DNA from: Acholoe squamosa
Taxonomy: Eukaryota; Annelida; Polychaeta; Phyllodocida; Polynoidae
Direction: 5' to 3'
Assembly: GCA_949317995.1 (NCBI GenBank)
Contig: OX439046.1
Span: forward strand, 34,074,002 to 34,138,001
Length of the DNA stretch: 64,000 nucleotides
The first letter of the stretch is position 1. The number at the start of each line of letters is the position of its first letter. The notes beneath the pieces are model-generated. The model ran no database searches and was not told where the DNA came from. It saw nothing but the letters and a program-made list of their open reading frames with translations. Shown in pieces: positions 44,701 to 56,700 of this stretch. Both the position numbers and the translations under genes were made by a program.

Positions 44701-47700
44701 GGGAATAGACTATTGATGTTGTCACACCTCCAGGTAATCCTTAACCCTTTAACAGGCCACCTACATATATGTACAACCATACAAGAGTCGGGTAAAAAAC
44801 ACCCATTCAGTGCCTACTAAACAGTAGCTTAACAGTTTTTAGGCCTATGTTAAATCCCATAGGTGGTGCAAAATACTAAACGTTCCTGCGCTTTTGGTCT
44901 GGAATGGTGCAAATAATTGATGAAGGTTGATGAATTTGCCGTAATTCGATCCGTCCGCGCGTCTCTATTGTCGTAAAAGTCGTCATTACTAAAAAAAAAT
45001 TCAATTATTCAGTGTTATAATATAGAAATACAATAAAGAATGGACAAAGGATATGATTAGAATCGATATGTATTATTAAAAACATAAAATAATTACGTGT
45101 TCGCCCTGTCGTTAATTCGCATCACAATGCCGTGGTCGTGCAAATTGACCCAAATACCCATGAAAATTGGGTTGGACATGCGCAGATAGAACCAAAATCC
45201 AACATGGCGGACAGCGAGACGATAGACTTGTGGGGCTATAACAGTAAAAAGATAGGGTATATTTGATTCAATTCGATTGATATTGTCAAAGATACGTGGA
45301 TTATATTCAAAAAGCCATTAATTTCAAGTTAAATCGATAGAATATATCATTTCTCCGTCGAAAATGCTACTCCCGGCAAGGAGGGGTCGCGCATGCGCAC
45401 AGAACATCAAAATCCAAAATGGCGGACAGCGAGACAATCGAATCACGGTGCCATGCAAACTGCTGGATTATAACAAAATGGAGGAGAATTACACTGTCTC
45501 ATGCGTTTTTATGGTTAATATGGATCATTATTCAAGACCTGCTGGTATTGTGCAATGCTTAACTCGCCAGGAGAGGAGTTATTTGCCAATGAAACATACG
45601 AGCGATAATGGATGCATTCTCCATAGGCTTAACCATTGACAGTGATAATGCTTGAAGAAAACATGAGGTTAGTATCAGAAGGGGCCTAAAAGAAGAGATT
45701 AAGTGCCCTTTCGAGTTACTTGCATTGCAAAATGCTGTCCTATATTTACCCTAAGGTTGGTATGATGCACTAACACTATGTGTCCCTTGAGGTACTCAAC
45801 TAGTTCCGCTTTAGCCAATCTCAAAACGCCACTACAAGAGTGTTGTTCAGTCCCCACTGCCACTCTTAGCCCCCCCCCCCCCCCCAAACCTTCCAAACTC
45901 CCACACCTGGTCAGGCTTCCCTAGCCCACTTAAAAGGGTCTATATCTCCTCTTTCCTCTCCCCTCAGGATGTGTGTGGTGCACATATGCACGGGCACTGA
46001 CACATTCCTCTGTTAGATTATCAACTTGTAAAGCACGGGATAGCCACTTAGTGCCGCTAGAGTGCTGTAAAACACAAATCAATCAATCAAAAAACTCCCA
46101 CGCCTGGCCAGGCACCTCTCTGAAGGGAACCTTTAAACCTTGCACATATGCATCACTGACTTTTAGCCCTTTAAGAACAGGATCACTTACACGCTCTTAT
46201 TAGACCCGAGTTCCGAACTCGGGTCTACTTCTAGTGTACACGTTTTCGCCGAAGCTTTTTGCGTATAGGGGTAATGTGCACCATAAATCGACCATTGCAA
46301 ATTGGTATAGAATAATTTGTAAATTGTATTGGTATCAGATATATTGTACACTGATAAAAATAGAGCCTAATATCTTAGTCAGTACTGACTAACTTAAGAT
46401 AGTCAAATGAGAGTGCGATTTTTGGCTATCCCTCTATAGTCACCTGTGACTAACTTAAGTTAGTCATATAGTCAACACATAGTCATGCCTTTAATCTATT
46501 GAAATAGTCCTTAGTCAGATGACTATCATTTGGTTGCTAAGCAACATTTAGTTAGTAAATATGACTAATATATACAGTCAGTTCTGACTATACCTGCAAG
46601 CAAACATTCATCCAATCAAAGATGGTTGCCATATGCCTTCCCATTGATGAACAGTTTGAACCCAAAATAACTATTGTTATATTGCAATGGCCACAAATAT
46701 CACAACAAATAGTTTACTTACCTATCCATTAATGGCCAGACATATTGAGTTTCCATGGATGGACAGGTTAAGATGATGATCTGGCCTGATTATAATTGTC
46801 TCCTCTTAGTCCAGGCAACCATAAATATGTCCTCTTTCTGGATGAAGGTTTTTGTGCACAGAAACCTGTGACATCATCAATCTGTGAGCTCTACATATAG
46901 TCAAATTGACTATCTTTCTGACTAATATGTGACTAAGGTATATAGTCATGTGACTATGGGGCTCAGAATATGTGGGTATAGTCACAACTGACTATAGGTT
47001 TTATTATCAGTGTAGGACTATTTATGGTAGGTCTACCCATGCCACAAGTGGATTGCCTGCATGCAATGCTCCCTACACTACAGTAGGGCCTAAGCTGCCA
47101 AACTGTGGATGCCTTCCCCTTCACACAGTGTCCAGCCGGTCTGTGTGTGTGTGTGTGAGGGGGAGGGGGTACATATAGGTCCTCTATATACCAATATTGC
47201 AGGATGTAGAATGTGTGCAGCCATTCCTTGAGCTGATTTCCAGCATGCTACACTGATAGCTATCAGAGAGCACTTGTACCCAAATAACTCAGGACTGAAT
47301 TGATGCACATTTAACCCTTTATGAATGGCATGATGCATTGATTCACTTTAAGCCTTTATGAATGGCATGATGCAGTGATGCACTTTTACCCTTTATTGGT
47401 GGCATGATGGATTGATGCACAGTTAACCCTTTATGAATGGCATGATGCATTGATGCACATTTAACCCTTTATGAATGGCATGATGCATTGATGCACATTT
47501 AACCCTTTATGAATGGCATGATGCATTGATGCACATTTAACCCTTTATGAATGGCATGACGCATTGATATGCAGTTAACCCTTTATGAATGGCATGATGC
47601 ATTGATGCACATTTAACCCTTCATGAATGGCATGATGCATTGATGCATATTTAACCCTTTATGAATGGCATGATGCATTGATGCACAGTTAACCCTTTAT

Positions 47701-50700
47701 GAATGGCATGATGCATTGATGTACATTTAACCCTTTATGAATGGCATGATGCATTGATTCACTTTAAGCCTTTATGAATGGCATGTAGCATTGATGAACA
47801 GTTAACCCTTTATGGATAGCATGATGCATTGATGCACAATTAACCCTTTATGGATAGCATGATGCATTGATGCACATTTAACCCTTTATGGATGGCATGA
47901 TGCATTGATTCACTTTAACCCTTTATGAATGGCATGATGCATTGATTCACTTTAAGCCTTTATGAATGGCATGATGCATTGATGCACAGTTAACCCTTTA
48001 TGAATGGCATGATGCATTGATGCACATTTAACCCTTTTATGAATGGCATGATGCATTGATTCACTTTAAGCCTTTATGAATGGCATGTAGCATTGATGCA
48101 CAGTTAACCCTTTATGGATAGCATGATGCATTGATGCACAGTTAACCCTTTACGGATAGCATGATGCATTGATGCACAGTTAACCCTTTATGGATAGTAG
48201 GATGCATTGATGCACATTTAACCCTTTATGAATGGCATGATGCATTGATACACATTTAACCCTATATGAATGGCATGATGCATTGATACACAGTTAACCC
48301 TTTATGAATGACATGATGCATTGATGCACATTTAACCCTTATGAATGGCATGATGCATTGATGCACATTTAACCCTTTATGAATGGCATGATGCATTGAT
48401 ACAGTTAACCCCTTAGGGATAGCATGATGCACTGATGCACAGTCAACCCTTTATTGATAGACAAGGCATTGATGTGCAGTTAACCCTTTTATGGATGTCA
48501 TGATGCATTGTCAGCAAATATGTCAGTAATAATGCACTATTTGTCAGCAATTAGTCAATTTATGTTAGTAATTACTCACTTTTTGTCAGTAATTAGTCCA
48601 AATATGTCAGTAATAATGCACTATTTGTCAGCAAATAGTCAATTTATGTTAGTAATTACTCACTTTTTGTCAGTAATTACTCACTTTTTGTCAGTAATTA
48701 GTCCAAATATGTCAGTAATAATGCACTATTTGTCAGCAATTAGTCAAAATTTTGTTAGTTATTACTCACTTTTTGTCAAAATATATCAGTAATAATGCAC
48801 TATTTGTCAGCAATTAGTCAATACATGTTAGTAATTGCTCATTATTGGTCAGCAGTTCATCAACATGTCAGTAATCACTCACTATTTGTCAATATCTGAT
48901 TGAATATTGAAAATTGAATTGAAAATAGCATTGAAAATTGCATTAAAAACTCGGGTCTTTTAGGTCTTAGACCTAACCTGCTCCATCTTTATCTGATTGA
49001 CTAGACGTTAATGTCTAACATTGCAGCCCTGGTGAGTCATGGCCATAGTACATGATAGTCAATCATACTTGTGCCTGTGACACAGCCTTAGACATTTTAT
49101 ACATGTACTTGGTTCTTTAGGTGTGCTGCCCAAGGACCGTGGGATGATGCCGGTTGTCGAGCATCTACGGGAAAACATTGCCAACGAGGCCGCAGTCAAA
49201 CAGTCACTGGAGTATCTAGCAACAATTTCTAAGGAAGAAGGTAAGTCATGCATCATCTACAGGTTGATGTTTCTGCATTTTAACACAAATAATTCCCCAT
49301 ACCAGACATATGTTAATACGTCTCTGTAGTTGACCTCAACATTAGCTTCCTTGAACACTGTTGCTGTACTTTCCAATGAGAACCACACAGAGAAAAGTTT
49401 GGAAGCCAGAATCTTTATCTTATTTGTTTTGGGAAATATGTCACTGACATGTCTATTATATCCACACTGTTTTTGTATGGACTCTTCCATAGGTTCATCT
49501 CTGGACAGTACAAGTAAGCGGATCATTGTGCGGGCGATGCGCGACTACATCTCTGAGGTGGAAGTGCAGATATCTGGCTGTAACCTCCTCAACAACCTTC
49601 TCATCACAGGTAGGACAGTGTACGCTCAGGGATATGAAGGGCTGGGGCTAGTCTATTTATGTCAAGTGTGTTATGAAAGGCTCTCTAGTTAACTACTGTA
49701 ATCCCTCACGTATATGGCGCATCCCGCGTATACATGATAGGAGCCCCCCCTGAGTTGTAAGAAAGGTTATAAGGCCCAGCTGACGCTTGATTTATGAAGG
49801 ATTAGTACTGTTATATGATTATAGTATCCCGCCCAAAAGATGCCCGCTGTCTTTAGGCTGATAATTCTATAAGGCATAGGACGTCTCAGATTCACGCGAA
49901 AGACGCGCCTTACAGTACGGTATGGGTAATGTGTTGTTTTTTTACAAGGGTGGGATAACTCACTTGTGACCTTTTAAGTCCTAACAGCTCAATGCTCGGT
50001 TATGAATAACTTGAAGCTCACGCATTGCATGCTGGGCCTACCGGTATATAATGACTGGTGGAATCTGGGTGTTGATCGGTGATAAACCTAACTTTGTTCT
50101 GAAAGCATAGATAGAAGAATATGAGAATATGTTTTCCATTTTTAAAAAGCCAGCCTCAGGTCATATGAAAAAAAAGGACTGTACCGTAAGTTTGTGAAGT
50201 GAATAGAAAGAAATACATTTTGTAGGTTTGTGTTCTTTTCTTGTTGGATCAAAGTTATTTATTAACTCATTTGTATAATTTTCCTTATTACCGTGGTAGG
50301 TCATGAGTAGATGGGTGCGATTAGGTATAGACGTTTATAGTGCCACTCTCACAGATTTAGCAAATTATAGGATGAAATGCATTTCTTTCATGCACAGAAA
50401 TAATATGCTACTCACTACCGGTAGTCACAAAAAAGGAAATAGATATTTCAGTTTACAAAATTTGCATAAAACTAGCAGAGTTTGCACCATTCCTATACCT
50501 GAATCCTTAATATATTTTGATATTGTCCATACTTGTACACAGCCGCTTGGATCTTACGGTTACAACATACAGATTCTTTTAACAAATTAGAGATTTAAGG
50601 CTATACTATAGTAAGAGAGTAACATGATGAATATTTAGAACATGCCCCTTTAATTCAAATGCTTCAATGTTAATACGGTTGGTTAATTAGGCATTCCCTT

Positions 50701-53700
50701 TCTTTTTCTTACAGCATCCAATGACGACGTGATGTATTCAGCAGAATCTATTAGTGTCATCCCACTGGCTATGAAGGTAGGATCCCAACTGATTCCTTAC
50801 ACAAATCAATTTATCTTATTAAAATGTATTGCCTATTCTCTACTCGAACCTGAAGTAATTCATTGTCCACTGACGCATGGACTTACTTGAGTGGCTATGG
50901 TATAAATATTTCAGCCAAGACCAATTATAAAACGGAAGAATCTGACACTGATATCTTTGTCCCAATAGTCACATCCTGGTTCATGTGAGCTCCAACAGAC
51001 GGCAGCATCGCTCCTCATGGCCCTCTCCGCAGATGGTGAGTACTCTCAATACCTGTATGCCTGTTATAGGAGGCAGTGCTCTACTGAGCGACCCCCCATT
51101 CTGTTACATTGGGGCTCGGCCATCCACCCTTGTGCTGGTGCCATTGAAGTTCCCTCCCTATTAATCCAGTGTCTATGGAGAACATTTTTTTGATCCCCTA
51201 GCTACATGTTTTTTTCACTGTTTCAGATGGTGCAGCGGAGGTGATTGGTAGTGCAGGTGGACTTCAGGACATCCTATCGGCTATGCGGTCCTTCCCAGAC
51301 AACGTTCAGCTGAATACCACCTGCTGTAACGCACTGTGGAGCCTGACGGTCAATGGTCAGTATATGTACTTTAACTGCATCTTGCTACTTAATTGTCTAC
51401 AGTTTAATAAATGTGAGCTTTAGAAGCTTTAACAGATAGCTCGAAAGAATGGTTGCTTATATGGCAGTTGGTAATAATCAAGTTAAATGATATTATGGAT
51501 ATCATGGCTTATAGACAGGTGCACGGTTGTATGCCATGGCTTTATGGATCCACACAAATGGAACCTGTTATCCCATGAGGTGAAGGCGAGTGGGAACGCG
51601 GGTTACACAACAGGCGATCCATGAAAAAATGGCTCACTGTGTGTATCTCTGTATTCATCACGAGTAAACCAAATCTCTGAACTCAGGGTGCATCTTATTT
51701 TTATATGCGGGATGTGCCTTATATTCCATACACATGTACATACATGGTAGGTGTGTACACCTGCTTCTAATTAGAGAATATTGCTAAATTTGTAAATTTG
51801 CTCTACATTTGGTAGTGGCGTATAGGGATAATTAGTAGAGCTTGATATAATTTTTACCAATGATTCTAGCCTTAGAGTGATGTAGTTTGCTGGATTTATT
51901 TCCCAATTGAGTTGTTTTGGTATTGTCTTAATTGTAAGAACACTTGATCTGGAACCTAAATGATGAATATTTTTTCCTAGGATTATGTTTGATTTGCTAG
52001 TCTCCTTTTTCATTTGTTGTATGTTAACTAGATAAAGACTATTTTCTCTTCACTATACTTGGAAGAGTTTACCAACTCAAGTTTCAATAACAACTACAAC
52101 TACTATGTAGTTACCAGTATACTCAAGGGATACCGAATTTTTCTTCTTTTTTTTCCCCATTTTCCTTATTTTCGTATTCAACGGGTTGAGAAAGGGGATT
52201 CTCTGTATACCTTTGGTGAAATGACAACTTTGGTTGAGTAAAGTGAACCAGAGATTATGGGTCGAATACAACAAAAAAAAGAATAATATCCTTTACAAAA
52301 TAAAGACACTTACATGTTTCCTGTTACTGGTGTCCCTTTCAGCGCGGCCCGGTAGTTCCCTTTGTGTAAATCACCGTGTGTTCGATGAAAGGTTGCATGG
52401 ATACCCTCAGTTTGAAATTGACATGTCTTCAGCGCGTTTCTTGTCAAAATATAAGCGTGCGGAACTAAAGAAATATACACGGAAACTTAGTATGCGTGCT
52501 TTGTTTTTTACTCACAGTTGATCACTGAACATATGGTTATTGTTCCATGCCCTTTAATCTCAAGACAAATCCAAGTTTCATGAAATATTCACTTAAAGAC
52601 ATTTTCAAAGCTTTTACAGGGGTAGACACTAACATTTTGGGGCTTTGGCCACCCGGGCCAGTAGTCTGGTATAAAGCAATGTATTGTCAGATATTCTACT
52701 GGCCAAATGGCCAATTTCAAAGGAAATCTAGAAATAATCATTGGCCCGCAGCCCAAACTACTGGCCATTGACCACCGGGCCAGTGTATGTGTCTACCCCT
52801 GCTTTTAGGCGAGAGAAGGGGAACTGCAGTCACTGTGTGGAAAAATAATACCATGGCTTTGTGTGGATGATTGCAGATATTCAGGGTATTCTAGTGAAGT
52901 ATGCACGAGATAATATCTGCAAATATCCTTACGTGATTAGCCAGTATTTCTTTATTTCACTGTGTCCGTCTTGGAAGTTTTAAGCCCTGAAAAAAAAACT
53001 GTCTTGCGAATGGAGGTAGTTTAAGGAAATTGGCTATTTTGTGTGGAACCTGTACTAAGCTGAAGGGATATCAAATATTTTTGTTTTGAATAGCAGAATA
53101 GTTATAACTGAATTTCACATTAAAGACTAAAAAGGGAATTTTCCCCTTTTTTCATTAAAGATACAGGTTGGAGTCTTATTACATTTTGCCAAGATAAACA
53201 GACTTCTACAGATGATCTTGGTCTTATCAAAAACGTTGCCATTTCCTGATTGCTTACCCTATTTTTGTGCATTTTCCCTGACTTGACTTTTTCAACAACA
53301 ACATTTTTTAATATAGTTTGTTTCTGCATTATTATTATTCCTTCTTGTATTTTCATTAAGAATTGAATTTGAGATATTTGTAAAATAGATATAAACCCCC
53401 ATTTTTATATAAATACACTAATGTACTTAAGACTATTAAGTAACATGAAAAAAAGAGAAAAGTTTTACTATGAATATTTCTGTTTGTAGGCGTTTTATTG
53501 TGCTTAGGAATAACAATAAGAAATTACATTATATTCAGTTAATGTACCGGTAGTATATTCCGAAGGAAATTTTCCTAACTTCAAACAAAAGAAAGCAAAA
53601 AAAGATAATGATTGATAATAATAGATTTCAACACATACACAGCATATAGATATCAAATAGTTCCACCTTTTACTAAAACAAAACAAAAAGAACACCAGTA

Positions 53701-56700
53701 CAGAATTTCTCTTATAGTCACGTCATTTTGATAGGGGAAATCTACCTTTTGCCTACTGAGTAAGTCCCCACTGTATAAAACTGGATTCTGTGTGTTTTAA
53801 CAATACATTGATGTGTTTTAGAGGACAATGCACGCATAATGACTGAAGAAAAGGGTCTCCGCGACATCGTTAAGGCTATTCGGACCCACTTCCGCCATGC
53901 TGACTTGGTGGAAGCCGGCTGTGCCACCCTCATGTCTCTCTCTATTGTGGGTAAGCATCTGATAAGATTACCAAGTTGAATGTATTATTGAGGGACACAA
54001 TTAAAACGCACTCTGCTTCTGCAAGAGAAAATCTCCCTAGGGCAGATCTATACAGTTCACTTGATATGCCTAGGAAATATACCCCATAATTATTATTGCC
54101 ATATACGTATTCTTTGTTAACACAAAGGAGGCGATTGTGACTATCAACCATCTATGGTCAGCATGATTGTTATATGTACGACTGGCAAGGTAGAAGCCAA
54201 GGTAGAGTTTGTGCATTATGCTTGCAAAAAGTCATTGTGCATTACAGTAGTATGTTGCCCTTACACATTTCTTGTCGTGTCATCTTTCTTTCATTAGACG
54301 ATAACCTGGAGCAGATGAACGACTTGGACTGTGCCGGGCTAATTGTAGATGCCATGAAACAACATGTAAAGGACCCGAAGGTCATCAAGAATGGATGTAT
54401 GGCACTCGCCAGTCTGGTCGAGCCAGATGGTAAGAGTTTCTACTCTAAATCCATAAAGCAAATACAAACAAAAACGTATCAAGCAGAAAGCGTAGAATTA
54501 TATTACCGGGGTAAATCTTTTTGTGTATGCTTCAAGAAGGAACAGCTGTGGTCCTAACACAAAAATTAGCAAGACGTGTTTTCTTTGTCTAATACTAAGA
54601 GAGTAAAAATCTAAACTTGCATTTTAATGTATTAGTTCTCATATTTATCACTCTAGTTTATTAGCTGCCACCCAATTTCTTTATGTATGAAGTTATTTAT
54701 CTCATAATCTACAAAAGACCTACCTTATCTTCTAAGATGTCAATTTTTAACTTTTTGCAGAAGAGAGCGCATTTCGGGTATTAATGCGTAAGGGAGATGA
54801 TGGAGAAGAAATAGCCGGTATACCCATAATAGTAGCAGCGTATGAACAACATAAAGACAATGCTGAGGTTATCGAGGCCATGGCAACGCTTATCATGGAG
54901 TTGACAGAGTATGGTAAGTAACAGACGAAATGTAGATCTCCTTGTCTTGGCATATTTGAGTTTTCCACAAAATATATTTGATATATGAATTGGACGTATT
55001 TTTAATGAGAAAATTTTACTGTTAGAGAAGAAGGCGTCTTGTTCCTGCAAATTGACCTAATGAGGTTATTTATTTTACTACTGTTATTTACATAAGGTTT
55101 GTATTACGGTAACAGCTTTTTATTTAAACTCTATTTATCCTGGTATTTAAAGGCGTGGGCAACCAAGAGAAAGAACTTGAGTTTAACAAGACGAGAAATA
55201 TATTATACGATTATCAATTTGGTGCCCTTTAAGCATTGACATTCAAACATTGATATTCAAGCATAGAAAACGTGCTTTGTCCAACTAGGCCTTATAAACG
55301 TTGTATTTCATAACTTCTTACTATTGTTCGTTTGTGTGGTAAGTATAGGTGTGTGGCTAATGGAAATTCTTTTCACAGATCACTTACGAGGAATCAGATG
55401 ATGACGTGCCTATTCATGAGTTTTTCTACACTTTGATCTTGTAGTAATCTTATCTATTTGGACCCTGTATATCGCGACAAGTTATCAAACCATGACTCAT
55501 AAACATCTGCTATTTCAGAGGAACTTTGCCGGGAAATGCATCAGTATAAAGTTGAAAGAATGTTAAATCAAATTCAAAAGAAATTTCGAAGTGACAAGGT
55601 GAGAGGGCGCAAGGCAGTAGACGCACAAATAAATCATACTCTATTAAAAGCATGTCTCTACTCTAGCATTAAGTACTGGTACATATAAGTGGGTAGGTGG
55701 TTAGTATACTATGTGATCCTCCTTATCTAACTACACCAGCATGCCACATCCACTACTTCTAATATCATTCTATAGTTCTGCCCATAGCCCCTTTTCTCTG
55801 GTAGAGAGATTTCTCAGTACCATATTGTTCATTTTACGCCCATCGATGCTGGTATATCCTCATTGGAAACATAGACACCGCTAATAAAAAAAAAAGAATC
55901 CGAGGTTCTTATGCTTCAAAATGGTAATGAATAATTTTATCCCGGATGCTATCAGGAAGTGCGGGCGTTGTAAGGTCACTACCGTCTAAGTGGTATTAAT
56001 GCCTACTGATACCTCTGAATTGATGTAGCAATTTCACGATAGATAGAAATGTAACATATCATGTAACGTTAGATGACACTGGTGAAACTCCCATTAAGTT
56101 AAACTGCTCAGATACAAGAATTGACAACTGACATCATGTTTTGTCACATCGAACATGATCTTTAGCATATGTCAAAAGTTAAAGAGAATATTTTAGTCTA
56201 CTCCAACTAAGTATTTTGATAATTAACGAGTCAAGTAATACCATAGATCTACTTGATCTACGCCTAACAGCTCTATTGGTTACTTGAACTTGTTTTCTGA
56301 AGGGTGTTTTCAATATCAATGTTTTCTGTCCCATTTCTTCATTTATGGTTCTATGTCCTAGAAAATATGCATGAAACAAGTTGAAAATGATATACCTTAA
56401 TCTCCCATGTATAAGGTGCATCCTGCATATAAGACGCACCTAGACTTTTGGAAAATTGTCAGAAAATTAAAAACTTTGGTTCCACTAAATGGATTTTTAA
56501 AATTTAAAAACCTATGTGTAGCTATGCCCCCAAGTACCCCCCTGGGCCTCCTTATGTTCTATTAAGAGTTATAGGGAGTGTAACCTATCAAAAGAAAGGT
56601 CTTGGTGTCCCCCTTGTGGATCAGGGGAGAACTAAAACCTCGCGCTTTGTACACGGGAGATTACGGTATAGGTTATAGGAAATTTGTTTTATCTTTCATT

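Larger units (their letters stand above)
46201..48985 (+). mobile_element. Candidate Helentron-like (HINE-type) element with tandem-array core
   Basis: The left end is a perfect hairpin at 46201-46227 (TAGACCCGAGTT, CCG loop, AACTCGGGTCTA). The right end carries AACTCGGGTCT at 48949 followed at once by a TTAGGTC-TTA-GACCTAA stem-loop. Between them are a nested TIR element (46349-47012) and two tandem arrays. Subterminal inverted repeats, a 3' hairpin and a minisatellite core are the known plan of non-autonomous Helentrons. No Rep/helicase frame is seen, and exact termini and insertion site are unproven. Confidence 0.5.
49121..55598 (+). other. STKLD1: STKLD1 armadillo-type repeat exons
   Basis: Nine exons, several of similar size (117-153 bp) and repeating phase 1 boundaries, encode recurring helical units: GCNLLNNLLI, AASLLMALSAD, TTCCNALWSLTVN, GCATLMSLSIV, GCMALASLV and AMATLIMELTEY. 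The regular exon-to-repeat correspondence supports an ARM-like solenoid for protein binding. Confidence 0.8.

Noticed and set aside
47305..48505. CRISPR-like regular repeat array
   Set aside because: The 39-bp units abut with no unique spacers and the locus is in an intron of an animal gene; it is a minisatellite.
48508..48792. 94-codon open frame with repeated MSVIMHYLSA peptide
   Set aside because: Lies entirely in a tandem array whose unit happens to lack stops; no splice or codon evidence.
50303..50590. 95-codon plus-strand open frame in STKLD1 intron 12
   Set aside because: Not in phase with flanking exons; including it would break the protein, and no domain is seen.
52234..52521. 95-codon plus-strand open frame in STKLD1 intron 15
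   Set aside because: No recognisable domain, and the flanking exons already join in phase without it.
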